In this document: piece by piece, positions 37,244 to 47,130 of the stretch
Numbering within the stretch: position 1 is the first letter of the stretch
Layout of the letters: every line of letters starts with the position of its first letter
Source: Neisseria sp.
GTDB taxonomy: Bacteria; Pseudomonadota; Gammaproteobacteria; Burkholderiales; Neisseriaceae
Reading direction: 5' to 3'
Assembly: GCA_030528455.1 (NCBI GenBank)
Contig: JAUMYW010000009.1
Coordinates: 1 to 64,000 of the forward strand
Length of the DNA: 64,000 bases
The notes under the pieces: model-generated
Database searches by the model: none
What the model was told of the DNA's origin: nothing
The model's input: only the letters and a program-made list of their open reading frames with translations
Translations under genes and position numbers: made by a program

Positions 37244-37837
37244 TCAAACGCCTTCCAACAGCATCGTATCAATCGAATCACACAAAATATGAATCAGCAG
37301 CAAATGGTTTTCCTGAATTCTGGCGGTACGCATATGAGGCACATTCAACAGAATATCACTCTCTTTAAGCATACCGGCAATTTTCCCGCCATCTCGCCCG
37401 GTCAGTGCCAAAACCTTCATTTCACGCTCATGCGCCGCCCGGATCGCTTCCAACACATTGGCGGAATTGCCCGAAGTGGAAATGCCGACCAATACATCTC
37501 CCGCCCGTCCCAAAGCACGGACCTGCTTGCTGAACACATGTTCAAAACCGTAATCGTTACCGATAGCAGTCAGCGCGGACGAGTCCGTAGTCAGAGCCAG
37601 AGCAGCCAGTTCCATGCGTTCTTTTTCAAAACGGCCTGTCATCTCTGCTGCGAAATGCTGAGCATCGCCGGCCGAACCGCCGTTACCGCAAATCAGGATT
37701 TTGCCGTCGTTCATCAAACAGTCCAACAACAACATCGCCGCCTCCGCAACCGGCTCGGCCAACACTTCTGCCGCCTGCCGCTTAGCCTCGATACTCTCTT
37801 CAAAATGGGCGCGCACTCGCCCGGCCAATGTCATCAT
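37244..37837 (-). CDS. gmhA: SIS-domain phosphoheptose isomerase GmhA/DiaA homologue
   Basis: 197 residues. SIS-fold motif LICGNGGSAGDAQHFAAEM is followed by GRFE, and QENHLLLIH carries the late catalytic-type His. Neisseria use this protein to make heptose for LOS core; the gene order yraL-yraN-diaA-yraP of E. coli is otherwise kept, where the paralogue DiaA stimulates DnaA. Sequence alone does not separate the two roles; the Glu and His of GmhA seem present. Confidence 0.85.
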   Translation of the reverse strand: MMTLAGRVRAHFEESIEAKRQAAEVLAEPVAEAAMLLLDCLMNDGKILICGNGGSAGDAQHFAAEMTGRFEKERMELAALALTTDSSALTAIGNDYGFEHVFSKQVRALGRAGDVLVGISTSGNSANVLEAIRAAHEREMKVLALTGRDGGKIAGMLKESDILLNVPHMRTARIQENHLLLIHILCDSIDTMLLEGV

Positions 37838-37843
37838 TCCGCT

Positions 37844-38191
37844 TTAACCTGTAATATTCTGCAACCAAACCGGGGCTGCATTTCCTTCTATCAACACCGC
37901 ATCCAAACGGCAAGCTGCCGCCGTCTGACCGTACTGCTGCAAATAAAGTTCCGCGCTGCGCTGCATTTTTGCAAGCTTGGCAGCACCGATACTGTATGCC
38001 GCACCGCCGAAAGCCGTATTTTTCCGATACTTCACTTCGACAAACAGCAATATCCCGCCCTGCCGCACAATCAGATCGATTTCGCCGAACGGACAATGCC
38101 AGTTACGCGCCACCAGCACGCAGCCTCGTTCCTGCAAAAACCGCAAGGCACGGCTTTCGGCAGCCTCTCCCTGCGGATGATTCAGACGCAT
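37844..38191 (-). CDS. yraN: YraN/UPF0102 endonuclease-like protein
   Basis: 115 residues from MRLNHPQGEAAESRALRFL with GGGAGG upstream. It keeps the PD-(D/E)XK-like elements GEIDLIVRQG and LLFVEVKYR. Function is unclear, perhaps DNA processing. It precedes gmhA by 6 bases and is divergent from rsmI, with 56 bases between starts. Confidence 0.88.
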   Translation of the reverse strand: MRLNHPQGEAAESRALRFLQERGCVLVARNWHCPFGEIDLIVRQGGILLFVEVKYRKNTAFGGAAYSIGAAKLAKMQRSAELYLQQYGQTAAACRLDAVLIEGNAAPVWLQNITG

Positions 38192-38247
38192 CGCAACCTC
38201 CCGTATAGTATAATAGCGTTTTCGGTTTTCCAACGGCCTATCCGACC

Positions 38248-39114
38248 ATGCAGAAACATTTTCAAAAAGCCTGCGACAGCATTCAAAGTTCGACATTATA
38301 TGTGGTTGCCACCCCTATCGGCAATCTAGCCGACATCACACTTCGCGCCCTTGCCGTACTTTCACACGCCGATTTGATTTGTGCCGAAGACACCCGCGTT
38401 ACCGCCCAACTGCTCAGTGCCTACGGCATCCAAGCCAAACTGCTCAGCGTGCGCGAACACAACGAACAGCAAATGGCCGACAAAATCACGGCGGCACTTG
38501 CAGACGGCCTGACCGTTGCCCAAGTTTCCGATGCCGGCACGCCCGCCGTCTGCGACCCGGGTGCAAAACTCGCCGCCCGCGTACGCGCCGCCGGTTTTAA
38601 AGTTGTTCCTGTTGTCGGCGCAAGCGCGGTCATGGGCGCATTAAGCGTAGCGGGCATCAGCGGACCGGATTTTTATTTCAACGGTTTTCTGCCTGCCAAA
38701 AGCGGCGAACGCAGAAAACTGTTCGTCCAATGGCAGAATACAGACTATCCCATCGTCATGTTTGAAACACCGCACCGTATCCGGGCAGCATTGGACGAAA
38801 TGGCGGAATACTTCCCTGAACGGTATCTGATACTCGCCCGCGAAATCAGCAAAAGCTTTGAAACCTTTTTAAGCGGGAACGTGGCCGAAGTACGCGAAAT
38901 CTTGAACAGCGACAGCAACCAAAGCCGCGGCGAAATGGTACTGGTACTGCACCCCGCGCCGCGCGTCAAAACCCCGGAACTGTCGGAAGAAGCGCAACAC
39001 GTCATGAAAATCCTTGCCGCAGAACTGCCAACCAAACAAGCAGCCGAACTGGCCGCCAAAATCAGCGGTGCCAGCAAAAAAGCCCTGTACGACCTGGCAC
39101 TCGGCTGGAAATAA
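38248..39114 (+). CDS. rsmI: 16S rRNA 2'-O-ribose C1402 methyltransferase RsmI
   Basis: 288 residues. The start YVVATPIGNLADITLRAL, the SDAGTPAVCDPG loop and RGEMVLVLHP are all typical. The tail ASKKALYDLALGW matches the RsmI C-terminal HTH-like region. It methylates C1402 of 16S rRNA. It is the full-length counterpart of the shorter protein at 22597. Confidence 0.95.
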   Translation: MQKHFQKACDSIQSSTLYVVATPIGNLADITLRALAVLSHADLICAEDTRVTAQLLSAYGIQAKLLSVREHNEQQMADKITAALADGLTVAQVSDAGTPAVCDPGAKLAARVRAAGFKVVPVVGASAVMGALSVAGISGPDFYFNGFLPAKSGERRKLFVQWQNTDYPIVMFETPHRIRAALDEMAEYFPERYLILAREISKSFETFLSGNVAEVREILNSDSNQSRGEMVLVLHPAPRVKTPELSEEAQHVMKILAAELPTKQAAELAAKISGASKKALYDLALGWK

Positions 39115-39132
39115 ATGCCTGACACAAACCAA

Positions 39133-39163
39133 AGCCGTCTGCAGATCCAAGCTGCAGACGGCT
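39133..39163. terminator. Bidirectional uptake-word terminator between rsmI and engB
   Basis: Arms AGCCGTCTGCAG (39133-39144) and CTGCAGACGGCT (39152-39163) pair perfectly between two convergent genes, with seven bases in the loop. Confidence 0.75.
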
Positions 39164-39168
39164 GTTAC

Positions 39169-39813
39169 TTATTCCTTCTCCCCATTCGTATGCAACAGAC
39201 TTTCCTCCTGCCCCCCCAATCCGGCAAACCAAGCAGCCACCCGCTGATTAACCTCTTCAATCCCCTGCTTTTTCAAACTGGAAAAAAGCTGCACGCTGAC
39301 TTCCTGCCGCCCGGCAAACGGTTTTAACAACTTTTTGACATGCGACAAAGTTTTAATCTGCTCGTTTTTGGATAATTTATCGGCTTTCGACAACAGGATA
39401 TGCACCGGTCGACCGGTCAGCGCGAAAAAGTCGAGCATCTGCACGTCCAAAGGTTTGAGCGGATGCCTGCAATCCATAATCAACACCAAACCGATTAACT
39501 GGCGGCGCGTCTGCAGATAATCGCCGAGCAGACCGACCCAGTGCCTGCGCACTGCTTCGGGCACCTCGGCATAACCGTAACCCGGCAGATCGACCATAAA
39601 GCAACCGTTGCTCAATTCAAAAAAATTAATGTGCTGAGTACGGCCGGGCGTTTTGGAAACATAAGCCAGGCGGACATGGTTGCACAAAGCATTGATGGAA
39701 CTGGACTTGCCCGCATTCGAGCGGCCGACAAAAGCGATTTCCGACCCCGTATCGGGCAAATCTTTCAAATGATTGACCGTTGTAAAGAATTTGGCGTTTT
39801 GAAATAAGTTCAT
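39169..39813 (-). CDS. engB: Ribosome biogenesis GTPase EngB/YsxC
   Basis: 214 residues from [18 protein letters not shown]. GTPase motifs [21 protein letters not shown] and SKADK are in order. It assists 50S assembly. The gene diverges from cytochrome c4, with 137 bases between, a stretch that likely holds both promoters. A long upstream frame was rejected. Confidence 0.95.
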   Translation of the reverse strand: MNLFQNAKFFTTVNHLKDLPDTGSEIAFVGRSNAGKSSSINALCNHVRLAYVSKTPGRTQHINFFELSNGCFMVDLPGYGYAEVPEAVRRHWVGLLGDYLQTRRQLIGLVLIMDCRHPLKPLDVQMLDFFALTGRPVHILLSKADKLSKNEQIKTLSHVKKLLKPFAGRQEVSVQLFSSLKKQGIEEVNQRVAAWFAGLGGQEESLLHTNGEKE

Positions 39814-39950
39814 AGCTATGGAAAAATAGAGCGGATTTGGTATAGAATACCACGTTTGCAGAATTATCGGTTTAATCGGACGGGAAAAGTCCGAATTGAT
39901 TATTAAAATAAAAAGTGTTGCCTCCGCAACGCTGCAACAGGAGCCCTTCC

Positions 39951-40574
39951 ATGAAACGTTTGATCTTACTGACTTTGGCTGTTGCCGCCGGTACCGCACT
40001 GGCCGTCCCTGCAAATTTGGAACGCGGCAAACAGATTGCCGAAACCGTATGCGCCTCCTGCCACTCTGCAGACGGCAACAGCGGCATCGCAATGTATCCG
40101 AAAATCTCCTCCCAACACGCCGCATATATTTACCAGCAAACCAAAGACATCAAAGAAGGCAAACGCTTGGGCGCAGCCGCCAGCATGGCTCCCCAAATTG
40201 CCCATTTGAGCGACCAAGATATCCGGGACGTTTCCGCCTTCTATGCCAAACAGTTTGCCAAACCGGGCGAAGCCAACCCGAAACAGGATTTCGAGCTGGG
40301 TAAAAAAATCTTCCGCGGCGGATTGGCCGACAAAAAAATTCCAGCATGTATGGCATGCCACAGCCCGAACGGTGCGGGTATGCCAGCCGGAGGAACAGAC
40401 GTTGTCTCCTACCCCCGTCTGGGCGGCCAGCACCAAGCCTACATCGTTACCCAGTTGAAAGCCTATGCTTCTGGACAGCGCAAAAGTCCCAACAGCATGA
40501 TGGAAGATATCGCCAGACGCATGAGCGAAGAAGAAATGAATGCGGTCGGCAATTTTATCCAAGGCTTGCACTAA
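39951..40574 (+). CDS. Di-haem cytochrome c4
   Basis: 207 residues from [18 protein letters not shown], a Sec signal, with AGGAG upstream. Two CXXCH sites, CASCH near 36 and CMACH near 134, each start a class I fold, with distal Met candidates (IAMYPKIS and NSMMED). It is periplasmic or membrane-associated and passes electrons to cbb3-type oxidase in Neisseria. It sits just upstream of its maturation genes resB and ccsA. An uptake word encodes SADG right after the first haem motif. Confidence 0.92.
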   Translation: MKRLILLTLAVAAGTALAVPANLERGKQIAETVCASCHSADGNSGIAMYPKISSQHAAYIYQQTKDIKEGKRLGAAASMAPQIAHLSDQDIRDVSAFYAKQFAKPGEANPKQDFELGKKIFRGGLADKKIPACMACHSPNGAGMPAGGTDVVSYPRLGGQHQAYIVTQLKAYASGQRKSPNSMMEDIARRMSEEEMNAVGNFIQGLH

Positions 40575-40607
40575 CCTTACAATCCTTGCGATTGCTGTAA
40601 TATATCG

Positions 40608-40640
40608 GGCTGCCGGAACGTTTTGTCCGGCAGCCTTTTT
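40608..40640 (+). terminator. Rho-independent terminator after cytochrome c4
   Basis: Ten-base arms GGCTGCCGGA (40608-40617) and TCCGGCAGCC (40626-40635) are followed by TTTTT. Not based on the uptake word. Confidence 0.88.
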
Positions 40641-40707
40641 CAGTACAATCGCCGCTTGGATTTTCAGACGGCACAGTCGTCCAAACCTTTTCTCCTACAC
40701 CTAAAAC

Positions 40708-42732
40708 ATGGCTTCCGATAAAAAAAACCCAATTATCCGCCGCCCTTGGTTTGCCTTTCTAAGTTCGATGCGTTTTGCTGTTGCCCTACTCTGCGTTTTG
40801 GGCATCGCCTCGATTATCGGCACGGTTTTGCAACAAAACCAGCCTTCCGCCAATTATGTAGTGAAGTTCGGGCCTTTTTGGACGGAAATTTTCAGCTTTT
40901 TGGGCTTGTTTGATGTTTACGCATCAAGCTGGTTCGTCGTCATCATGCTGTTTCTGACCATCAGTACCGCTTTATGCCTGTGGCGCAATATTCCCCCTTT
41001 CTTGAAAGAGATGCGCTCCTACCGTATCCAGGCTACGGCAAAATCCCTCGCTTCCATGAAACACAACCGTCTGCTGCAAGGCAGTATCTCGCCCGAAACG
41101 GCAGAACATTATCTCTCAGCCCAAGGGTACAGTACCAAACGTGCCAAACGTGCAGACGGCTCTGTTCTTGTTGCAGCCAAACGCGGATCGATGAACAAAT
41201 GGGGCTATATCTTTGCCCATCTGGCTTTAATTGTCATTTGTTTAGGCGGCCTGATCGACAGCAACCTGTTGCTGAAAATCGGCATTGCCAGCGGCCGAAT
41301 CGTACCGGACACTTCTGCTATGTTTGCCAAAGATTTTAAAGCCGAAAGTATTTTGGGCAGCAACAATCTGAGCTTCCGAGGCAATGTCAATATCAATGAA
41401 GGACAGTCTGCCGGGGTTGTTTTCCTAAATGCCGACAAAGGTATGCTGGTACAGGATCTGCCGTTCAGCGTAGAACTGAAACGCTTTCATGTCGACTTCT
41501 ACAACACCGGTATGCCGAAAGATTTTGCCAGTGATTTGAAAATTACCGACAAAGCCAGCGGCAAAAGCTTCGACCACACCATACGTGTCAATCATCCTCT
41601 GACTGTGGACGGTATTACAATCTACCAGGCCAGTTTTTCGGACGGTGGTTCGGATTTGAAATTCAAAGCTTGGGATTTGGCTGCTTACAGCAGCAGATTT
41701 GCTGATTTGAACGCCGTTTCCCTCAACAGTTTCCCACTCAAACTACAAAACAATCCGGCCTACACCGTAGAATTTGACCAATTCACGGCTCTGAATGTGG
41801 AGGATATGAGTACGCCGCCCGAAAAAAACGGCAGCCTGCAAAAAACGCTGAATGATGTACGTTCGGTCAAACAGGAGCAAAAGCGTTTTACCAATATCGG
41901 TCCGTCGATTATTTACCGCTTGCGCAACGCATCCGGCCAGGCAGTCGAATTCAAAAACTATATGCTGCCTGTCAAACAGGAAAATGATTATTTCTTTATC
42001 ACCGGCACGCGTACCGATACCTCTTCTCCTTACCGCTGGCTGCGCATTCCTGCCGACAGAGACGGCCGCATCGACACGTTTATGGCCTTGCGGGAAATCA
42101 TCAACGACTCCGACAAACGCCAAAAAATCATCGCTGCGGCAACCGCTACCACTCCTTCCGATGTACGCACCCAATTTTCCCAAGCGGTCGGCAATACTCT
42201 AACCTTGTTTGCCAAAGGCGGTTTTTTGGAGTTAAACCGTTTTATCGAAGGCAATATTCCGAAATCGGAACAGACGAAAATGACCGAATCGTTTTATCAG
42301 ATTCTGTACGGTGTCATGAATGCGGCTTTGGACGAAGTAAGCCGTCTGCAAGGCAGAGAATGGGCTTTCGACGACAGCCGCAACCGCTTCCTGCTTCACA
42401 CAATGGATGCCTACACCGGTCTGACGGAATACCCTTCGCCCGTTCTGCTCCAACTGGACGGTTTCAAAGAAGTCCGTTCGTCCGGGCTGCAAATGAGCAA
42501 GTCTCCCGGTGCCTCTTTGGTTTATCTCGGCTCCGTACTGCTGGTTTTGGGCACACTTTTCATGTTCTACATCCGCGAAAAACGTGCATGGCTACTGTTT
42601 GCAGACGGCCAAATACGCTTCGCCATGTCATCCAGCCGGAACGAACGCGATTTGCAAAAAGAGTTTCCCAAACATTTACAACACTTGGAACAACTGGCCA
42701 AGGATTTACATCATGACGCAACACAACACTAA
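40708..42732 (+). CDS. resB: Cytochrome c biogenesis protein ResB/CcsB (System II)
   Basis: 674 residues. N-terminal membrane helices (FAVALLCVLGIASIIGTVLQ and VVIMLFLTISTAL) flank a further helix near 170-190. A large periplasmic region follows, then a last helix near 610 (VYLGSVLLVLGTLFMFY). ResB with CcsA forms the System II haem lyase that attaches haem to CXXCH apocytochromes. Its stop overlaps the ccsA start by about 20 bases. Confidence 0.93.
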   Translation: MASDKKNPIIRRPWFAFLSSMRFAVALLCVLGIASIIGTVLQQNQPSANYVVKFGPFWTEIFSFLGLFDVYASSWFVVIMLFLTISTALCLWRNIPPFLKEMRSYRIQATAKSLASMKHNRLLQGSISPETAEHYLSAQGYSTKRAKRADGSVLVAAKRGSMNKWGYIFAHLALIVICLGGLIDSNLLLKIGIASGRIVPDTSAMFAKDFKAESILGSNNLSFRGNVNINEGQSAGVVFLNADKGMLVQDLPFSVELKRFHVDFYNTGMPKDFASDLKITDKASGKSFDHTIRVNHPLTVDGITIYQASFSDGGSDLKFKAWDLAAYSSRFADLNAVSLNSFPLKLQNNPAYTVEFDQFTALNVEDMSTPPEKNGSLQKTLNDVRSVKQEQKRFTNIGPSIIYRLRNASGQAVEFKNYMLPVKQENDYFFITGTRTDTSSPYRWLRIPADRDGRIDTFMALREIINDSDKRQKIIAAATATTPSDVRTQFSQAVGNTLTLFAKGGFLELNRFIEGNIPKSEQTKMTESFYQILYGVMNAALDEVSRLQGREWAFDDSRNRFLLHTMDAYTGLTEYPSPVLLQLDGFKEVRSSGLQMSKSPGASLVYLGSVLLVLGTLFMFYIREKRAWLLFADGQIRFAMSSSRNERDLQKEFPKHLQHLEQLAKDLHHDATQH

Positions 42733-43900
42733 CCGCCCCCAACATACCCTGCTCGAACAACATTCATTGTTGCGCCTGCTCGGAACAGGTGATTGGGTAT
42801 TCGCCCTGCTGATTGCCGCCGCAGCCGCATTCGTGCAATACGTCCTGCCGCACCATATGGATATTTACGAAATGGTTATTTTATGGGCAAGCGCAGCTTC
42901 GGCCGTCGCATTAGGCTGGTTTTTCAAGCCGCTCCGCCTGTTTATTCCTCTGTCAATAGCTGCAGCTTGCTGCGCGGTGCTGTTCTATCAGGGAGATATT
43001 GCCCGGAGCAATGCTTTCTTATTGCGTTATTTTTTGAGCAGCCAGTCGGCAATTATGTGGCAGTGCGCGATGACTTTCTTTGCTCTGTTTGCCTATACGG
43101 CAGGTGCAATCGCCGCCGCCAAACAAAACCGACCCCATAATATATTACTGGGTATGGGTACGGCGTTCGGATGGATTTCCGCATTCGCAGGCTTTGTCGG
43201 TCTGCTCGTGCGTTGGCATGAAAGCTATCTGCTGCGCCCCGATGCCGGACACATTCCTGTGTCCAATCTATATGAAGTATTCATTCTTTTTATGGTCATT
43301 ACTGCGCTGATGTACCTCTATTACGAACGCAAATTTGCCGTACAGCGTTTAGGCGCGTTTGTATTCGCCTTCCTGGCCGCCATTGTCTGCTTCGTACTTT
43401 GGTACAGCATCAGCCGCAGTGCCCACCAAATCCAGCCGCTGATTCCCGCCTTACAATCCTGGTGGATGAAAATCCACGTTCCTGCCAATTTTGTCGGCTA
43501 CGGCGCATTCTGTATAGCGGCTATGCTCGGCATCGCCGAATTATGGGTTTTGCACAGCGAACACAAAGGCCGCAAAAGCTGGCTGCCCGAAGCGGCGGTT
43601 ATCGATGAGGTCATGTACAAAGCCATCGCGGTCGGCTTCCTGTTTTTCACCATCGCCACCATTTTGGGAGCTTTGTGGGCGGCCGATGCCTGGGGCCGCT
43701 ATTGGAGCTGGGATCCGAAAGAAACTTGGGCATTTATCGTTTGGCTGAATTATGCAGTATGGCTGCATCTGCGCCTGGTAGCCGGCTGGCGCGGCAAAGT
43801 GCTGGCATGGTGGGCGATTATCGGCCTGTTCATTACCGCCTTTGCCTTTGTCGGTGTCAACATGTTCCTCAGCGGACTGCACTCTTACGGCGAACTCTAA
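42713..43900 (+). CDS. ccsA: Cytochrome c biogenesis protein CcsA/ResC (System II)
   Basis: 395 residues from MTQHNTNRPQHTLLEQ with AAGGA upstream. About eight membrane helices include the haem-handling WWD motif region, with WGRYWSWDPKETWAF. Conserved His occur in nearby periplasmic loops. It exports and presents haem for the ResB partner. Translationally coupled to resB. Confidence 0.94.
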   Translation: MTQHNTNRPQHTLLEQHSLLRLLGTGDWVFALLIAAAAAFVQYVLPHHMDIYEMVILWASAASAVALGWFFKPLRLFIPLSIAAACCAVLFYQGDIARSNAFLLRYFLSSQSAIMWQCAMTFFALFAYTAGAIAAAKQNRPHNILLGMGTAFGWISAFAGFVGLLVRWHESYLLRPDAGHIPVSNLYEVFILFMVITALMYLYYERKFAVQRLGAFVFAFLAAIVCFVLWYSISRSAHQIQPLIPALQSWWMKIHVPANFVGYGAFCIAAMLGIAELWVLHSEHKGRKSWLPEAAVIDEVMYKAIAVGFLFFTIATILGALWAADAWGRYWSWDPKETWAFIVWLNYAVWLHLRLVAGWRGKVLAWWAIIGLFITAFAFVGVNMFLSGLHSYGEL

Positions 43901-43906
43901 ACCATC

Positions 43907-43933
43907 AAGCCGTCTACAAGTTGCAGACGGCTT
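43907..43933 (+). terminator. Uptake-word hairpin after ccsA
   Basis: AAGCCGTCTACA (43907-43918) and TGCAGACGGCTT (43922-43933) pair with one mismatch around three bases, 7 bases past the ccsA stop. A weak T-run follows. Confidence 0.55.
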
Positions 43934-43957
43934 CCCACACCATAAAGGAATCAGAAC

Positions 43958-44737
43958 ATGACCGCCCCACCAGAAGCCAAATACACCGAAGAAGCCGTTT
44001 TATGGGTGAAGCACCACACCCCTAAACTCATCACATTCGCCATCAGCCGTCCCGAGAACTACCGCTTTTCCGCCGGACAATTCTCCCGTTTGGGTTTTCG
44101 CGACGGAGAAGGCTTTATCTGGCGTGCCTATTCCATTGTTTCCGCCGAATATACCGAACATCTGGAATACTTCGCCGTCTTGATTAAAGACGGTCCGATG
44201 TCAGCCAAATTTGCCCGCATGCAAACCGGCGACACCATCCTGCTCGACAAAACCGCCACGGGTTTCCTGTTGCCCGAACGCTTCCCCGACGGCAAAGATC
44301 TCATCATGCTGTGCACAGGCTCCGGCATCGCCCCGTTTTTATCCATTCTGGAACAACCCGAAATTTGGGAACGTTTCGACCGCCTGGCACTTGTACACTC
44401 GGTTTCATATGCCGACGAATTAATTTTCAACCGACGCATCGCCGACTTAGCCGAACACCCTCTGATTGACATATATTTCCACAAACTCCGCTTCCAAGCC
44501 GTATTGACGCGTGATGAAATCTCGGAAGCATTGTGCGGAGAAAGACTGCCCTCCCTGCTCCGCAGCGGCCGTCTCTCCTCCTCACTGGACATACCGTTCA
44601 ACCAAAGCGACACCCGTTTCATGCTCTGCGGCAATCCCGCAATGGTCAAAGACACCTTCCAAGCCCTGCTCGACATGGGTTTTACCATGCACCGCAACAA
44701 AATTCCCGGGCACATCTTAATGGAAAACGGTTTCTAA
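43958..44737 (+). CDS. Ferredoxin-NADP+ reductase, second copy
   Basis: 259 residues. FAD motif RAYSIVSAEYTE near 56 and NADP loop CTGSGIAPFLS near 119-129 match the FPR family. It differs clearly from the copy at 4115-4891. The C-terminal tail (HILMENGF) is shorter and lacks the other copy's ending. It lies just past ccsA. Probable reductase for ferredoxin or flavodoxin; the physiological partner is unknown. Confidence 0.88.
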   Translation: MTAPPEAKYTEEAVLWVKHHTPKLITFAISRPENYRFSAGQFSRLGFRDGEGFIWRAYSIVSAEYTEHLEYFAVLIKDGPMSAKFARMQTGDTILLDKTATGFLLPERFPDGKDLIMLCTGSGIAPFLSILEQPEIWERFDRLALVHSVSYADELIFNRRIADLAEHPLIDIYFHKLRFQAVLTRDEISEALCGERLPSLLRSGRLSSSLDIPFNQSDTRFMLCGNPAMVKDTFQALLDMGFTMHRNKIPGHILMENGF

Positions 44738-45023
44738 ACAATTCCCAAGCCGTCTGCAGCACAAGCCTCCACATCGCTTCCGCTCCGGACGGCTTTCCCA
44801 CACCCTCGAAAATTAAAAAATATTCACATAATAACAACAAAAAAAAATCCAAGTAAAGCCAAATAAAATCAAATAATATCTTTAACAATCAACAATTAAA
44901 TAAATTATCCAAGTTTCTTATGGCAGATATAAAAATATCTGATTTTACATTTCATTACTCTATAAATTACATTTAACTACAAATAAAAACACAAACACCA
45001 TTTTAATTAACGGAGAAAACACC
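44738..45023. other. AT-rich prp control region
   Basis: 286 bases of unusually AT-rich sequence between fpr copy 2 and prpB. It holds an incomplete uptake-word pair at about 44749-44796 and the palindrome at 44924-44941. GGAG lies shortly before the prpB ATG. No CDS is convincing here. Confidence 0.6.
44924..44941. promoter_or_regulatory. Palindrome upstream of prpB, candidate operator
   Basis: CAGATAT (44924-44930), AAAA spacer, ATATCTG (44935-44941) is a perfect 7-base inverted pair, 82 bases before prpB. It could bind a dimeric regulator; no regulator gene is adjacent. Confidence 0.5.
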
Positions 45024-45899
45024 ATGAGCCTTCATTCTGCAGGCGCAGCATTCCGCCAAGCCGTTCAAGAATCAACCCCACTTGCCGTTGCCGGCTGCAT
45101 CAATGCCTATTTTGCCCGCCTTGCCACCCAAAGCGGCTTCAAAGCCATTTATCTGTCCGGAGGAGGCGTGGCGGCCTGTTCCTGCGGCATTCCCGATTTG
45201 GGCATCACCACCATGGAAGACGTGCTGATTGATGCCCGCCGCATTACAGACAATGTTGATACGCCGCTTCTGGTAGATATTGATGTCGGCTGGGGCGGTG
45301 CGTTCAATATCGCCCGCACCGTTCGCGCCTTTGAAAAAGCAGGTGTCGCCGCCGTGCACATCGAAGATCAGGTAGCACAAAAACGCTGCGGACACCGTCC
45401 GAATAAAGCCATTGTTTCGCAAGAAGAAATGGTCGACCGCATCAAAGCCGCCGTTGATGCCCGCCGAGATGAAAACTTCGTCATTATGGCGCGTACCGAC
45501 GCATTGGCGGTAGAAGGTTTGAATGCAGCAATCGAACGTGCAGAAGCCTGTGTGGAGGCAGGGGCCGACATGATTTTCCCCGAAGCCATGACTGAATTAG
45601 GCATGTACAAACAGTTTTCCGAAGCGGTAAACGTACCTGTCTTGGCCAATATTACCGAATTTGGCGCAACACCTTTATACACCCAGAAGGAGTTGGCCGA
45701 ACACGGAGTGAAGCTTGTGCTCTATCCTCTTTCTTCTTTCCGGGCTGCCAGCAAAGCCGCTCTTAACGTTTACCAAGCCATTTTGCGCGACGGTACGCAA
45801 GCCAATGTGATAGACACCATGCAAACACGCGCCGAACTCTACGACCACCTGAATTATCACGACTTCGAGCAAAAGTTAGACCAACTGTTCCAAAAATAA
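45024..45899 (+). CDS. prpB: 2-methylisocitrate lyase PrpB
   Basis: 291 residues, normal for PrpB. The active-site motif KRCGHRPNK near 117 and EDQVAQ before it fit the isocitrate lyase superfamily. It splits 2-methylisocitrate to pyruvate and succinate. It opens the propionate (2-methylcitrate) cluster. Next gene starts 75 bases on. Confidence 0.94.
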   Translation: MSLHSAGAAFRQAVQESTPLAVAGCINAYFARLATQSGFKAIYLSGGGVAACSCGIPDLGITTMEDVLIDARRITDNVDTPLLVDIDVGWGGAFNIARTVRAFEKAGVAAVHIEDQVAQKRCGHRPNKAIVSQEEMVDRIKAAVDARRDENFVIMARTDALAVEGLNAAIERAEACVEAGADMIFPEAMTELGMYKQFSEAVNVPVLANITEFGATPLYTQKELAEHGVKLVLYPLSSFRAASKAALNVYQAILRDGTQANVIDTMQTRAELYDHLNYHDFEQKLDQLFQK

Positions 45900-45974
45900 A
45901 CCGGGAAGCTGCAGACGGCTTCGACATAATCTATGCCGCCTGTACTTCAAATTACGACGCAAAGGAGACTTACC

Positions 45975-47123
45975 ATGACAACTGAAACCCCCACCTTCAA
46001 ACCCAAAAAATCCGTAGCCCTGTCGGGTGTGCCGGCGGGCAACACCGCTTTGTGTACCGTTGGTCGCTCGGGCAATGATTTGTCTTATCGCGGTTACGAT
46101 ATTCTCGATTTGGCAAAACATTGCGAATTTGAAGAAGTCGCCCATCTGCTGATTCACGGTCATCTGCCGAACAAATTCGAACTTGCCGCCTACAAAGCCA
46201 AGCTCAAATCCTTGCGTGGCTTGCCGATTCGCGTCATTGAAGTTCTAGAAAGCCTGCCTGCGCACACGCACCCGATGGATGTTTTGCGTACAGGCGTGTC
46301 TATGATGGGTTGTGTCCACCCTGAGCGTGAAAGCCAGCCAGCTTCCGAAGCCCGCGACATCGCCGACAAATTGATTGCATCGCTTGGCTCTATGTTGCTG
46401 TACTGGTACCAATATTCGCACAACGGCAAACGTATCAGCGTGGAGAGTGAAGAAGACAGCATTGGCGGACATTTTTTGCATATGTTGCACGGCAAACGCC
46501 CAAGCGAGTCGCACATCAAAGCCATGCACGTTTCGCTGATTTTGTATGCCGAACACGAGTTTAACGCATCCACCTTTACCAGCCGTGTGATTGCCGGCAC
46601 AGGTTCGGACATTTATTCTTCAATCACCGGTGCAATCGGTGCCTTGAAAGGTCCGAAACACGGCGGAGCAAACGAAGTGGCTTACGACATTCAAAAACGC
46701 TATCGCAACGCCGACGAAGCTGAAGCGGATATCCGCGAGCGTATCGGTCGCAAAGAAATCATCATTGGTTTCGGCCACCCTGTTTATACCATCAGCGACC
46801 CGCGCAACGTGGTCATCAAACAAGTCGCCAAAGACTTATCGGCCGAAACCGGCGATATGCGTTTGTTTGACATTGCCGAACGCTTGGAGACTTTGATGTG
46901 GGACGAGAAAAAAATGTTCCCGAACTTGGATTGGTTCTCCGCTGTTTCCTATCAAAAACTGGGCGTGCCTACCGCGATGTTTACCCCGCTGTTTGTCATC
47001 AGCCGCACCACAGGCTGGTCGGCACACGTCTTAGAACAGCGTGCAGACGGCAAGATTATCCGCCCGAGCGCGAACTACACCGGCCCTGACGATTTGGCCT
47101 TTGTACCGATGGACGAGCGTTAA
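45975..47123 (+). CDS. prpC: 2-methylcitrate synthase PrpC
   Basis: 382 residues from [16 protein letters not shown] with AAAGGAG upstream. Citrate synthase fold with [14 protein letters not shown] and [16 protein letters not shown], which marks the methylcitrate branch. It condenses propionyl-CoA with oxaloacetate. A pair of strong hairpins follows, so transcription may be partly stopped here. Confidence 0.93.
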   Translation: MTTETPTFKPKKSVALSGVPAGNTALCTVGRSGNDLSYRGYDILDLAKHCEFEEVAHLLIHGHLPNKFELAAYKAKLKSLRGLPIRVIEVLESLPAHTHPMDVLRTGVSMMGCVHPERESQPASEARDIADKLIASLGSMLLYWYQYSHNGKRISVESEEDSIGGHFLHMLHGKRPSESHIKAMHVSLILYAEHEFNASTFTSRVIAGTGSDIYSSITGAIGALKGPKHGGANEVAYDIQKRYRNADEAEADIRERIGRKEIIIGFGHPVYTISDPRNVVIKQVAKDLSAETGDMRLFDIAERLETLMWDEKKMFPNLDWFSAVSYQKLGVPTAMFTPLFVISRTTGWSAHVLEQRADGKIIRPSANYTGPDDLAFVPMDER

Positions 47124-47130
47124 AATGACG

